This document shows positions 44,107 through 53,535 of a stretch of 64,000 nt of DNA, in pieces; positions within the stretch are counted from its first letter, which is position 1, and every line of letters starts with the position of its first letter. Below the pieces are notes generated by a model. The model was not told where the DNA came from. It ran no database searches and saw nothing but the letters and a program-made list of their open reading frames with translations. The position numbers and the translations under genes are program-made. The DNA comes from Microseira sp003486305 (GTDB lineage Bacteria > Cyanobacteriota > Cyanobacteriia > Cyanobacteriales > Aerosakkonemataceae), in the NCBI GenBank assembly GCA_031969655.1, contig DALYJX010000002.1, positions 42,499 through 106,498 on the forward strand. The letters run 5' to 3'.

Positions 44107-45195
44107 GTGAGCCAAGCTACATTCTACCTTTCCCGCAGCTTATTATCAGTAACCTTGACTTCGGGATTGCTATTGACAACTGGACTAGACAATTCAACCC
44201 CAGCTGTGGAATTTAAGCTCCCAGGAGATTCAGCACCGAGCAACAGCGTGGGAGGAGGCGCGCGAGGCAATGTGCAATTCGCCACACCAGGCGATCGCGC
44301 GCCTTCTAACAGCACCGGGGGCGGTGCCAGAGGCGACGTGCAATTTGGTACACCAGGCGATCGCGCGCCTTCTAACAGCACCGGGGGCGGTGCCAGAGGC
44401 GACGTGCAATTTGGTACACCAGGCGATCGCGCGCCTTCTAACAGCACCGGGGGCGGTGCCAGAGGCGACGTGCAATTTGGTACACCAGGCGATCGCGCAC
44501 CTTCTAACAGCACCGGGGGCGGTGCCAGAGGCGACGTGCAATTTGGTACACCAGGCGATCGCGCGCCTTCTAACAGCACCGGGGGCGGTGCCAGAGGCGA
44601 CGTGCAATTTGGTACACCAGGCGATCGCGCACCTTCTAACACCAGCAGCGGCGGCGTGCGAAGCGATACTCCCCTACCGATGACTGCCGTAATTCCACCG
44701 ACAAAAGTTGGACGCACGGTGTCAGCACGTCCGACATTTTTTGTTTACCTACCGCCGACACTTTCGAGAGCAGCATTTTTCAGCTTGCAAGACGAACAAG
44801 GAAACCCTCACTACCAAACGCGGCTATCGATTTCTGGGAATGGTGGAATTGTCAGCGTTACCCTCCCAGAAAATGCACCCGGATTAGAAATGGGGAAAAA
44901 CTATATGTGGGTGTTTGCGCCGATTCAACCAGATGGGGTTCTGCGACCCGATAATTATGTCGTAACTGGATGGGTGAAGCGAGTAGCGACTGAGAACAAC
45001 CAGTCTTTTTCCTCCCCGATAGAACAGGCAACGGCATTAGCTAAAGCGGGGATTTGGTACGATACGCTGAGGGTTTTAGCAGTGGCTAAACGGTTAGAGC
45101 CTAATAATACCACCCTCGTGAAGGAGTGGCAAGAGTTGTTAGAGCAAGTGGGATTGAATGCGATCGCCAAAGAGCCGATAGCAGAACAGTTGTAA
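44107..45195 (+). CDS. DUF928 protein with expanded GGGARG repeats (module B)
   Basis: A 362-residue DUF928 protein starting at GTG 44107, with AGAGG just upstream; an earlier in-frame start would overlap the CHAT gene by 37 bases. A signal peptide (LLSVTLTSGLLLTTGL) is followed by seven 22-residue units of the type APSNSTGGGARGDVQFGTPG (about 37-185). The DUF928 core then runs through 'ARPTFFVYLPPT', 'FSLQDEQGNPHYQTRL', 'VSVTLPENAPGLEMGKNYMW' and 'AGIWYDTLRVLAVAKRL', ending AKEPIAEQL. In the module A homologue the GGxRG motif occurs once and is followed by Cys; here the Cys is replaced by Val in the repeats. It lies between CHAT and CHASE2 genes on the same strand and is probably cotranscribed with them. 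Confidence 0.9.
   Translation: MSQATFYLSRSLLSVTLTSGLLLTTGLDNSTPAVEFKLPGDSAPSNSVGGGARGNVQFATPGDRAPSNSTGGGARGDVQFGTPGDRAPSNSTGGGARGDVQFGTPGDRAPSNSTGGGARGDVQFGTPGDRAPSNSTGGGARGDVQFGTPGDRAPSNSTGGGARGDVQFGTPGDRAPSNTSSGGVRSDTPLPMTAVIPPTKVGRTVSARPTFFVYLPPTLSRAAFFSLQDEQGNPHYQTRLSISGNGGIVSVTLPENAPGLEMGKNYMWVFAPIQPDGVLRPDNYVVTGWVKRVATENNQSFSSPIEQATALAKAGIWYDTLRVLAVAKRLEPNNTTLVKEWQELLEQVGLNAIAKEPIAEQL
44285..44650 (+). repeat. 66-bp tandem repeats containing GCGATCGC in DUF928
   Basis: GCGATCGC recurs at 44291, 44357, 44423, 44489, 44555 and 44621, exactly 66 bp apart, once per 22-residue unit. The units differ by only one or two bases (for example GCGCGCC versus GCGCACC). Confidence 0.95.
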
Positions 45196-45265
45196 TCAAA
45201 CAGTTGCTGATTGGGCGATAGATAAAGGGTAATGGGTAATAGGATACCTATTACCAGTTGATCCA

Positions 45266-48200
45266 ATGCGGCAAAAACTCCAGAGAACAATTAAACAATG
45301 GCGAGGAGCATTAATCGTTGCTCCCAGCGTCGCAGGCTTAGTCATTGCTGGCAGTATGGCTGGCATCTTCAACTTACTAGAATGGTCGCTGCGGGATCAA
45401 TTTTTTCGCCTGCGTCCAGCGGAAGCTGTTGACAAACGCATTGTCATTGTCACGATTGACGAGCCAGATATCAAATATGTCCAACAATGGCCCATGTCTG
45501 ACCGAGTAATGGCAAGGGTGCTTCAAAATATAAAAGCGCAGCAACCGAGAGCCATTGGGATTGATATTTATCGAGATTTGCCCGTGGAACCGGGACATCA
45601 GGAATTAGTCGATGTCTTTAATTCTACCCCAAATTTGATCGGAATTGAAAAAGTTGGCGGAGTTGCGATCGCACCCCCACCCGCGTTAGCAAAGTTGGGT
45701 CAAGTCGGAGCTAATGATATCGTATTGGATGCTGATGGCAAGCTGCGCCGAGGCTTGGTTATCCTCGGCAAGTCCGACGACACAATGATCGAAGGATTCG
45801 GTGTCAAATTGGCACGGATCTATTTGGAGAAAGAAGGTATAAAACTGCGAGTAATCGATCAAAAAAACAACATCTATGGGTTAGGAAAAGCAACATTTGT
45901 TCCCTTGACGGGTAACGAAGGAGAATACAAGGAATCCGACACTGGAGGCTACCAAATTTTAATCAACTATCGCGGGGGAATTAATAGCTTTCTTCATATC
46001 TCGATGACCGATGTATTGGAGAACCGCATACCCAAGGGAATGATGCGCGATCGCATCGTCATGTTAGGCGCAAAAGCACCCAGTCTCAACGACAACCATC
46101 AAACCCCTTATAGCAGCACTCTGACTGCAACAAAGCGATTAACACCCGGTGTGGTAATTCACGCCAACCTCACCAGTCAGATTTTGAGTGCAGCACTAGA
46201 AGGTCGTCCCATGCTGCAAGCTTCAATTAAACCCCTGAATTGGCTGCTAATTCTATTTTGGTCTGGAACGAGTGCCACCCTCGGTTCCCTCTACGTGCGT
46301 CGGCAATGGGTGTCAGTCGGTGGAATTTTCTTATCTGTAACAATTATCATCGCCAGCGGCTATATTGCCTTTTTATCTGGTTGGTTAATCCCTGTTTTTA
46401 CGCCCCTGAGCGCAGTAGCCGTTTCTGCGGTCATCAGCATCGGTGCAACGCTTTGGAACAACCTTAAACTCTCGTATCAGCAGTTAGAAGAATACGCACA
46501 AACCCTGGAATTCAAAAATCAAGAACTGCAACAACTCGACAAACTCAAAGATGAATTTTTAGCCAATACCTCCCACGAGTTGCGAACCCCCCTCAACGGC
46601 ATAATTGGCATTGCCGAATCGATGTTGGAAGGAGTGACCGGACCCCTGACAGAACTTCAGCAACGCAACCTCTGGATGGTTTCCCAAAGCGGACATCGCC
46701 TTTCTAACCTCGTCAACGATATCCTCGACTTCTCCAAACTGCGGCATAAAAACTTACAATTGCAACTCAAACCCGTCAATATCCGCAAAATTGTTGAACT
46801 CGTCTTGACCCTCAGTCAAGTTCTGGTCGAACGCAAAGACATACAACTGGTGAATGCAATTTCTCCCGACTTAGCCCCCGCCTATGTCGATGAAGACCGC
46901 CTGCAACAAATTCTCCTCAATCTGATCGGTAATGCTATCAAATTCACCGAGTCCGGAAGGGTGATAATTTCAGCAGAATTGGTAATTGGTAATAGGTCAG
47001 AATTCAACCAATTACCGATTACCGATTACCCATTACCAAAACAAATTGCAATTACCATCTCCGACACCGGAATTGGCATTCCCGCCGAGGTGCAGAACCG
47101 CATCTTTGAATCCTTTGAACAAGGCGATGGTTCTACCGCTCGCAAATATGGCGGTACCGGATTGGGACTGAGCATCACCAAACAGTTAGTCGAACTGCAC
47201 AGTGGCAAAATTTGGGTCGAATCAGAAGTCGGTGTAGGGTCGCGTTTCACCTTTACCCTACCCGCTGCCGACGCTCCTGTAGAAGATACTCCCACCGCCC
47301 CCACCCTCAGTACGCTTCGCCGCAGAGTCAGCGAATCGAACCTTTCATCAGCAAACTTAAAAGAAACCGCACCTGCAAATAATAATGCTGCTGAAGGAAA
47401 CTTCCACATTTTAATTGTCGATGACGAACCGATCAACCTCCAAGTTTTGCAAAATCACCTTTCAGTTAACAATTACAAAATCACCCAAGCACTAAATGGA
47501 AAAGAAGCTTTAGCAGCACTTGAGGGCGACCAACTTGTTGACCTGATGTTGCTCGATGTGATGATGCCCAATATGTCAGGTTATGAAGTGTGCGCCAAAG
47601 TGCGGGAAAAATACCCCGCCCAACAGTTGCCCATCGTCATGTTAACTGCCAAAAATCAAGTCGCAGATCTAGTCACAGGCTTTCAATTTGGAGCTAATGA
47701 TTATATCACAAAACCCTTTGCTAAAGATGAATTGTTGACGCGAGTTAAGACTCACCTCAAATTGTCGAAAATTACCAATGCCTACGGACGCTTTGTTCCC
47801 CACGAATACCTCGATTTTCTCAGCCGAGAGAGCATTATCGATGTCAAATTAGGCGATCAAGTTAGCAAAGAAATGGGAATCATGTTTAGCGATATTCGTT
47901 CTTTTACCACCCTGAGCGAAACCATGACACCCCAAGAAATCTTCAACTTTGTTAATGCCTATCTACAGCGAGTCAGTCCGGAAATTGAAAAGCATCATGG
48001 CTTGGTTGTCAAGTACATGGGAGATGGCATGATGGCAGTATTTCCCAATGGTGCAGATGATGCAGTCGCAGCCGGAATTGCCAAAATCGCCCAAGTCCGA
48101 GAATATAATCAACATCGTCAAGAAGAAGGCCATAAACCGATTCAAATCGGCATCGGACTTCATTTGGGTTACATCATGGTGGGAATTATTGGCGTCAACA

Positions 48201-48640
48201 ATCGGATGCAAAGCGATGCGCTTTCCGATACAATTAACCTCACCGCTCGTTTGGAAGGTTTGACCAAGTTTTATGGAGTTTCTTTGTTAATCTCCGGGCA
48301 AGTTTTGCAGAAATTGAGCCACCCGGAACAATACCAAATTCGCTTTCTAGACCAGGCGATTGTTAAAGGTAAAAATGAACCGATTGACATTTATGAAGTG
48401 TTGGATGCGGAAATTGACGAGGCGATCAAGTTAAAATTACAAACTCAACCGGACTTTGACAGGGGATTAGAGTATTATCGCCAGGGAAAATTGGTCGAAT
48501 CCCAAGAGTATTTTGAACGAGTTTTGGCTGTGAATTATCAAGATAAAACCGCTGAATTATACCTGGAGCGAATTCAGCAATTGTTCGAGCAGGGCGTCCC
48601 CAATAATTGGGATGGAATTTGGCGTTTTACTCAGAAGTAA
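45266..48640 (+). CDS. CHASE2-histidine kinase-receiver-nucleotidyl cyclase hybrid (module B)
   Basis: A 1124-residue hybrid sensor. One N-terminal membrane segment (about 15-35) precedes CHASE2 (about 36-310), then three membrane segments (about 325-395) and a short coiled coil. The histidine kinase has H-box SHELRTPLNG (His437), N-box NLIGNAIKFTE and G-box DTGIGIP. The receiver has phospho-acceptor Asp764 in LLLDVMMP. A class III cyclase domain has metal-binding Asp876 (FSDIRSFTTL) and Asp920 (YMGDGMMAVF). A TPR-like tail ends the protein. An ATTACCGATTACC-type repeat is read through between N- and G-boxes. CHASE2 and flanks are very similar to the 53536 protein up to 'QLEEYAQTLE', where the outputs diverge. 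Cyclic nucleotide type cannot be told safely by eye. Confidence 0.93.
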   Translation: MRQKLQRTIKQWRGALIVAPSVAGLVIAGSMAGIFNLLEWSLRDQFFRLRPAEAVDKRIVIVTIDEPDIKYVQQWPMSDRVMARVLQNIKAQQPRAIGIDIYRDLPVEPGHQELVDVFNSTPNLIGIEKVGGVAIAPPPALAKLGQVGANDIVLDADGKLRRGLVILGKSDDTMIEGFGVKLARIYLEKEGIKLRVIDQKNNIYGLGKATFVPLTGNEGEYKESDTGGYQILINYRGGINSFLHISMTDVLENRIPKGMMRDRIVMLGAKAPSLNDNHQTPYSSTLTATKRLTPGVVIHANLTSQILSAALEGRPMLQASIKPLNWLLILFWSGTSATLGSLYVRRQWVSVGGIFLSVTIIIASGYIAFLSGWLIPVFTPLSAVAVSAVISIGATLWNNLKLSYQQLEEYAQTLEFKNQELQQLDKLKDEFLANTSHELRTPLNGIIGIAESMLEGVTGPLTELQQRNLWMVSQSGHRLSNLVNDILDFSKLRHKNLQLQLKPVNIRKIVELVLTLSQVLVERKDIQLVNAISPDLAPAYVDEDRLQQILLNLIGNAIKFTESGRVIISAELVIGNRSEFNQLPITDYPLPKQIAITISDTGIGIPAEVQNRIFESFEQGDGSTARKYGGTGLGLSITKQLVELHSGKIWVESEVGVGSRFTFTLPAADAPVEDTPTAPTLSTLRRRVSESNLSSANLKETAPANNNAAEGNFHILIVDDEPINLQVLQNHLSVNNYKITQALNGKEALAALEGDQLVDLMLLDVMMPNMSGYEVCAKVREKYPAQQLPIVMLTAKNQVADLVTGFQFGANDYITKPFAKDELLTRVKTHLKLSKITNAYGRFVPHEYLDFLSRESIIDVKLGDQVSKEMGIMFSDIRSFTTLSETMTPQEIFNFVNAYLQRVSPEIEKHHGLVVKYMGDGMMAVFPNGADDAVAAGIAKIAQVREYNQHRQEEGHKPIQIGIGLHLGYIMVGIIGVNNRMQSDALSDTINLTARLEGLTKFYGVSLLISGQVLQKLSHPEQYQIRFLDQAIVKGKNEPIDIYEVLDAEIDEAIKLKLQTQPDFDRGLEYYRQGKLVESQEYFERVLAVNYQDKTAELYLERIQQLFEQGVPNNWDGIWRFTQK
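46981..47040 (+). repeat. 7-bp-type repeats inside the histidine kinase ATP domain
   Basis: GGTAATTGGTAATAGG followed by CCAATTACCGATTACCGATT and CCCATTACC encode VIGNRSEFNQLPITDYPLP. Relatives normally have a short loop at this site, so this is a repeat insertion kept in frame. Similar arrays are found between genes at 45225-45262, 53476-53533 and 55619-55652. Confidence 0.88.
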
Positions 48641-49004
48641 CCTGCTATTGAGCAATTGATTAATACAAGCACTTTAATCATCAGGACATCTATTATTCAA
48701 GTATGCCGTGCAGCGCAGGCGAAGATATATGGGTTAGGACTTGCGATGGGTAAGAAATTACTTCTAATTTCTCATCTCCCTCATCTGCCACCCGTTTGAG
48801 CCGCACCTTCTGGCTCAGCAGTTGCCCCCAGGAGTCACAGTTGAAGCTAGACCTCTCTCCACCATCACGAGAATCGCCAAAGTAGGAAAAGTAGGAAAAG
48901 TAGGGAAAGTAGGGTAAATCGTATAGTCCCTTGGCAAATAATATTAGATCGCTTAATATAAATTTTAACCCGATTCCAACAAAAAAGGGACATAACTAGA
49001 ATGC

Positions 49005-49039
49005 TGTAGGTTGGGTCTAGTTCCTCGACTCAACCTACA
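49005..49039. repeat. Hairpin of the GTAGGTTGGG family
   Basis: TGTAGGTTGGGTC and the partner GACTCAACCTACA form an imperfect stem. It belongs to the same family as 11960-11998. Confidence 0.7.
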
Positions 49040-49542
49040 TTTATTATTACAACAATAAATTAAATAACTACAATTGTTTATGTTGGGTTGAGGATCTGAC
49101 CCGACCTACATTTGTTAATGTGATGGGAATCGCTCCTGATGCGCTTCGACTTAAAGAGCATTATGTGCGATCGCATCCCATAAACCAACCCTCTTCGCCT
49201 CAGCAGTTGTAACTTTAGTCAAGATGTTTTTCATGGTTTTTATATTAATAGTAGGGACGTAACAGAGATATTTTGGTTAGTCCAACAATGGGTTTTTCCT
49301 GCGCCCCTACGGAGAGGCATGGCAACATAATTTACCAGATTACTCAGAAATCAGGTATAAGGGAAGCGATCGCACCGCCTGCGTCCCCTTTTCTCCCTAC
49401 CCAAATCCCAGAAGCGCGGGGGGCGAGTTTATGTATCTTTCCTCAGTCAATTCCGCAAAGCTCCGTGAAATTACGGCAATCTAGCCCAACAAAGCAAGTT
49501 TTTCCGGGTTGACTCCGAAAAAATACTTAGGTAAAAATAAGT

Positions 49543-49576
49543 TTAATTAAGCGATCGCCTTAATTAAGCGATCGCT
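49543..49576 (+). promoter_or_regulatory. Tandem 17-bp HIP1-containing repeat upstream of CHAT (module C)
   Basis: TTAATTAAGCGATCGCC (49543-49559) is directly repeated as TTAATTAAGCGATCGCT (49560-49576), with one mismatch. Each unit joins the palindromes TTAATTAA and GCGATCGC. A tandem 17-bp site about 100 bases before the CHAT start could be an operator, or simply a repeat; no binding protein is known. Confidence 0.35.
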
Positions 49577-49679
49577 AGCTACTATTTATATTAAAACTCT
49601 ATTGAACGGCAAGCTGGCGCAGTTGTTAAAATTGAAAAAATTATACATAAAGTCAAGGCAATTAACCACTATAGTAGAG

Positions 49680-52313
49680 ATGAAAATCAACCTAAAACAC
49701 AAAAAAAAATATTTTCAGATCGGCGCGATCGCACAAACCGCTAGAAGCCAAAAAAAATTATTGCTAATGCCTTGTTTGTTCGCGCTGGGTTGGTTTTTGG
49801 TCACAGCAGGAATTCCAGCGATCGCGCAACAGCCAACACCCCCAAATTCCCCTACCTTTGAGTTAGGAAAAGTTGTCTCTACCGCTCCAGAAATGCTCGT
49901 GCAACAAGCAAGGCAATTTTACGATGCTGGACAGTTTTTTGCTGCGGCAAATATTTGGCAACAAGCCGCAGATTTATATGCCAAACAAGGCGATATTTTA
50001 AATATAGCACAAACCCTCAACCATCTGGCAACAGCATATCAAGAATTAGGCAAGTGGAACGAATCTGAAACAACTATAGAAACGAGTATAAAAATATTAG
50101 AAAAGCCCGAAGATACCGAATTAATTAAAGTTGCTATTTTAGCTCAAGCATTGAATAACAAAGGCCGCCTACAAATAGCGCGGGGAAAAACAGAAGCAGC
50201 GCTAGAAACTTGGAAGCAAGCCGAAGAAAATTATGCTCGCGCTAAAAACGAAACTGGAAAGTTGGGAAGCCGAATTAACCAAGCAACTGCCTTGCAAGCT
50301 TTGGGGCAATATCGCCGCTCGAAAATACTCCTACAGCAGTTGGTAGGCGAATTGAAAAACCAACCGGATTCTACAATCAAAGCCGATGGATTGCGGAGTT
50401 TGGGAATTGCCTTGCAAACAATCGGCGACTTATTGCAATCGAAAGAAATTTTAGAGCAAAGTTGGGCAATTAGCCAGCGTCTAGGAGCCAGTAGCAATCC
50501 GGGTGAAACTCTCTTGAGCATTGGTAATATTGCCAGAGATTTACAGCAATATGACGTAGCGCAGGCATATTATCTTGAAGCCCATAAAAGAGCAAAAAAT
50601 GCGATCGCATCCGTCCAAGCCCAACTTAACCTACTCAGTTTGTTCGTACAAACAAAACAGTGGGAACCAGCACAAGCTTTAATCCCAGAAATCTCGGCAA
50701 AAATATCCAATTTATCTCCCAGTCGCGCCGCTATCTACGCCAGGGTGAATTTTGCAGAAAGTTTGATGCAGGTGAGTAAATTGGAAAGGGAATCTGCTAC
50801 CTACGTTGCTCAAATTTTGGCAAGTGGGGTGCAACAAGCCAAACAAATTCAGGATCTTCGCGCCGAAGCTTATTCGCTCAATCAACTCGGGAAACTTTAC
50901 GAACAAAATCAACAGTGGCTAGATGCTAAAAATTTAACCCAGCAAGTCTTGCAAATTGCACAGGAAATCGATGCTAACGATATTACTGCACGTGCGGCTT
51001 GGCAGTTAGGGCGAATACTCTTTCAACAGGGGGATATAACAAAAGCGATCGCAGCATATCGCAATGCGTATAATAACCTGCAATCGCTTCGCAGCGACTT
51101 GGTGGCAATTAATCCCGACGCCCAGTTTAATTTTAGAGATAATGTCGAACCAGTTTATCGCCAATTCGCCAGCTTGCTGTTGCAACCAAATGCCAATCAA
51201 GCAGATATCAAACAAGCTCGCACAGTCATCGAAGCTTTGCAACTGGCAGAATTAGATAATTTCTTTCGCGATGCTTGCTTGGATATTAAGCCAGCGCAAA
51301 TTGATGAAATCGATACCCAAGCAGCAGTATTTTATCCGATTATTTTGAGCGATCGCTTAGAAGTTATCCTATCATTGCCCAAGCAACCCCTACGCCACTA
51401 CAGCACCCCACTCGGCGCATCGCAAGTAGAAAGCGTCTTGCAAAAAATGTATTCATCCCTGTATTTGGGTTATTCTTCCCAAGAGCGCAAGCAGTTTTCT
51501 CAGCAAATATACGAATGGCTGATCTCACCTGCTTTATCCGACCTCAACATCAGTAAGATTACCACCTTGGTGTTTGTACCGGATGGTTTTTTCAGAAATT
51601 TACCGATGGCGGCTCTGTACGATGGTAAACAGTACCTGGTAGAACGATATGCGATCGCTATCAGTTCCGGTTTGCAACTGTTTCCCCAAAGTTTGGAACG
51701 GCAAAAACCCACCGCCTTAACCGTCGGTTTAACCGAAGCCCGTCAAGGTTTCTCCGCCCTCCCCGGCGTGCTTGTGGAACTCAACCAAATTGCTAATGAA
51801 TTGAATTCTAAAATCCTGCTAGATCGACAATTTACCCGCCAAACCTTCCAAGAAAAAATGAACGCCACATCTTTTGAAATTGTTCACCTCGCAACTCACG
51901 GTCAATTCAGTTCTAACCCAGAAGAAACTTTTTTGCTCGCTTGGGACGGGAAAATTAATATTCAAGATTTCGATCAATTTTTTCAAAAAAGGCGATTGGG
52001 AATACTTAAACCAATCGAATTATTAGTACTCAGCGCCTGTCAAACCGCATCCGGAGATAAACGCGCCACATTGGGATTAGCAGGATTGGCTCTCCGTTCC
52101 GGCGCCAGCAGTACCCTGGCAAGTCTGTGGTCGGTCAACGACGAATCTACCGCCAATTTGATGAGCGAGTTTTATCGCCAACTTACCGAGCCAAACCAAT
52201 TTATTAGCAAAGCCGAAGCCCTGCGTCAAGCTCAACTAAGTATGTTAAAAAATCCCCTCTACGACCATCCCTATTTTTGGGCATCATTTGTCTTAGTCGG
52301 CAATTGGTTGTAA
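49680..52313 (+). CDS. CHAT-domain protease with TPRs (module C)
   Basis: A protein of 877 residues if ATG 49680 is the start; a TTG at 49602 would add 26. The signal segment is LLMPCLFALGWFLVTAGIPA then IAQQ. TPRs follow (about 60-510; 'KTEAALETWKQAEENYARAK', 'LGSRINQATALQALGQYRRS') and a CHAT domain (about 590-877) with His740 in HLATHGQFS and Cys787 in LSACQTASGD, 47 residues apart. The C-terminus is PYFWASFVLVGNWL. It is a close paralogue of the 41159 protein but lacks the repeat insertions, so it shows the ancestral layout. DUF928 and CHASE2-SpoIIE follow on the same strand. Proteolytic activity is expected from the dyad; substrates are unknown. Confidence 0.92.
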   Translation: MKINLKHKKKYFQIGAIAQTARSQKKLLLMPCLFALGWFLVTAGIPAIAQQPTPPNSPTFELGKVVSTAPEMLVQQARQFYDAGQFFAAANIWQQAADLYAKQGDILNIAQTLNHLATAYQELGKWNESETTIETSIKILEKPEDTELIKVAILAQALNNKGRLQIARGKTEAALETWKQAEENYARAKNETGKLGSRINQATALQALGQYRRSKILLQQLVGELKNQPDSTIKADGLRSLGIALQTIGDLLQSKEILEQSWAISQRLGASSNPGETLLSIGNIARDLQQYDVAQAYYLEAHKRAKNAIASVQAQLNLLSLFVQTKQWEPAQALIPEISAKISNLSPSRAAIYARVNFAESLMQVSKLERESATYVAQILASGVQQAKQIQDLRAEAYSLNQLGKLYEQNQQWLDAKNLTQQVLQIAQEIDANDITARAAWQLGRILFQQGDITKAIAAYRNAYNNLQSLRSDLVAINPDAQFNFRDNVEPVYRQFASLLLQPNANQADIKQARTVIEALQLAELDNFFRDACLDIKPAQIDEIDTQAAVFYPIILSDRLEVILSLPKQPLRHYSTPLGASQVESVLQKMYSSLYLGYSSQERKQFSQQIYEWLISPALSDLNISKITTLVFVPDGFFRNLPMAALYDGKQYLVERYAIAISSGLQLFPQSLERQKPTALTVGLTEARQGFSALPGVLVELNQIANELNSKILLDRQFTRQTFQEKMNATSFEIVHLATHGQFSSNPEETFLLAWDGKINIQDFDQFFQKRRLGILKPIELLVLSACQTASGDKRATLGLAGLALRSGASSTLASLWSVNDESTANLMSEFYRQLTEPNQFISKAEALRQAQLSMLKNPLYDHPYFWASFVLVGNWL

Positions 52314-52326
52314 AGTATTATTAGCA

Positions 52327-52410
52327 GGACTTACACAAAGAAACCGGGTTTCTTTGAAAACTAGAGATCTAAGAAGAAACCCGCTTTCTGGCCTCGATGT
52401 ACGTAAGTCC
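52327..52410. repeat. Inverted-repeat element between CHAT and DUF928
   Basis: Outer arms GGACTTAC (52327-52334) and GTAAGTCC (52403-52410) enclose AGAAACCGGGTTTCT and GAAACCCGCTTTC. The AGAAACCGGGTTTC motif also occurs at about 14199-14213 between the NB-ARC and kinase genes, so it is a dispersed element. Confidence 0.75.
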
Positions 52411-52471
52411 CGATTGGGTAAAGGGGTGCAAATATAATTAAAAAAATCAATCGCTGGAGACAAAAGCAAAT

Positions 52472-53464
52472 ATGACTAAATCCAACCCCTATATTTTTCC
52501 AACCTTGTTATCAGCAACCGTTGCGATCGCCAGCGGCTTGTATCAATCGGTACAAGCAACTCCAAAACCCACCGCGCAAGGCAGAGATGTTCTCATTAGC
52601 CTGCGATTCCAAGCCCCAGCAGGAGAAGCCGCACCCAGAAGCACCATCGGTGGAGGGACGCGCGGTAACGTCAGATTTGCCGCTCCAGGAGAAGTTGCAC
52701 CGAATAACACTACCGGCGGCGGGACGCGCGGTAACGTCAAATTTGCACCCCCAGGAGAAGTTGCACCGAATAACACTACCGGCGGCGGGACGCGCGGTAA
52801 CGTGCAATTTGCCGCCCCAGAAGATGCTGCACCCGCTAACACAGCTGGCGGCGGTAGTCGCGGTAATGTGAGATTTCAAGCATCGGCAGAAAGCGCCCCC
52901 GCTAACACCGCATCGGGAGGAACTCGTAGGGACGAACAACTCGCCTTGACCGCATTGCTACCTACGACGCGCTACGGACGCACAGTAGCCGCACGTCCGA
53001 CATTTTTTGTGTACGTACCGCCGACGAGTGCCAAAGAAGTATTTTTTAGCTTGCAAGACGAACGCAGAAATCAACACTATCAAACCATTCTGAAGATTTC
53101 TGGCAAAGGGGGAATTGTTAGTTTCACGCTTCCAGAAGATGCGCCCGAACTAGAGATTGGCAAAAATTACGTCTGGTTCTTCGCACCGATCCAGCCCGGA
53201 GGAATTCTCCAACCGGATAATTATGGAGCAATTGGGTGGATCAGGCGAGTAGAGAGCCAAACCTCTCAAAATGCAACCCCTACGCCCTTAGAGCGGGCTA
53301 CAGAATACGCCCAGCAGGGGATTTGGTACGATACTTTAGCAATCTTAGCGGCGGCTAAAGTGGCACAGCCAGGTAATGAAACCTTGGCTAGCGAGTGGAA
53401 AGATCTGTTAAAAGAGGGGGGATTGGAAGCGATCGCAAATCAACCCATCGCCGAACAGTTGTAA
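52472..53464 (+). CDS. DUF928 protein with GGGTRG repeats (module C)
   Basis: A 330-residue DUF928 protein. The N-terminal hydrophobic stretch (FPTLLSATVAIASGLYQSVQ) indicates export. Five 22-residue units with 'GGGTRGNV' cover about residues 52-150 (APNNTTGGGTRGNVKFAPPG and relatives). The core has 'ARPTFFVYVPPT', 'FFSLQDERRNQHYQTILKIS', 'VSFTLPEDAPELEIGKNYVW', 'GIWYDTLAILAAAKV' and ends IANQPIAEQL. The units are more diverged than in module B, so they are older. The ribosome site GGAGA lies 12 bases upstream of ATG. The CHASE2-SpoIIE gene follows after 71 bases filled with ATTACCC repeats. Confidence 0.9.
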   Translation: MTKSNPYIFPTLLSATVAIASGLYQSVQATPKPTAQGRDVLISLRFQAPAGEAAPRSTIGGGTRGNVRFAAPGEVAPNNTTGGGTRGNVKFAPPGEVAPNNTTGGGTRGNVQFAAPEDAAPANTAGGGSRGNVRFQASAESAPANTASGGTRRDEQLALTALLPTTRYGRTVAARPTFFVYVPPTSAKEVFFSLQDERRNQHYQTILKISGKGGIVSFTLPEDAPELEIGKNYVWFFAPIQPGGILQPDNYGAIGWIRRVESQTSQNATPTPLERATEYAQQGIWYDTLAILAAAKVAQPGNETLASEWKDLLKEGGLEAIANQPIAEQL

Positions 53465-53475
53465 TGTGAAGAGCT

Positions 53476-53533
53476 AATTGGTAATCGGTAATGGGCGATC
53501 GTGACCAATTACCCATTACCCATTACCCATAAC
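53476..53533. repeat. ATTACCC/GGTAATG tandem and inverted repeats
   Basis: GGTAATCGGTAATGGGCGATCG is followed by CCAATTACCCATTACCCATT, making 7-bp direct repeats that also form an inverted repeat. It fills the gap between DUF928 and CHASE2-SpoIIE. Similar blocks are at 45225-45262, 55619-55652 and 34010-34045. Confidence 0.85.
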
Positions 53534-53535
53534 CT

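Larger units (their letters stand above)
48641..49679. other. About 1-kb repeat-rich intergenic region between modules B and C
   Basis: No gene is supported. It contains AAAGTAGG tandem repeats (about 48883-48915), GTAGGTTGGG hairpins (49005-49039, 49081-49110), a 17-bp HIP1 tandem (49543-49576) and a tiny minus-strand frame near 49157-49240 (starting MKNILTKVTT, 27 codons) that may be a gene fragment. A plus-strand frame around 49273-49512 has no convincing start or family resemblance. The promoter for module C is expected near its 3' end. Confidence 0.6.

Noticed and set aside
44124..44717. Long minus-strand frames opposite the DUF928 repeats
   Set aside because: They are antisense readings of the 66-bp repeat, which has no stops in several frames.
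49273..49512. 79-codon plus-strand frame between modules B and C
   Set aside because: Composition resembles repeat-derived intergenic DNA; no motif or ribosome site.
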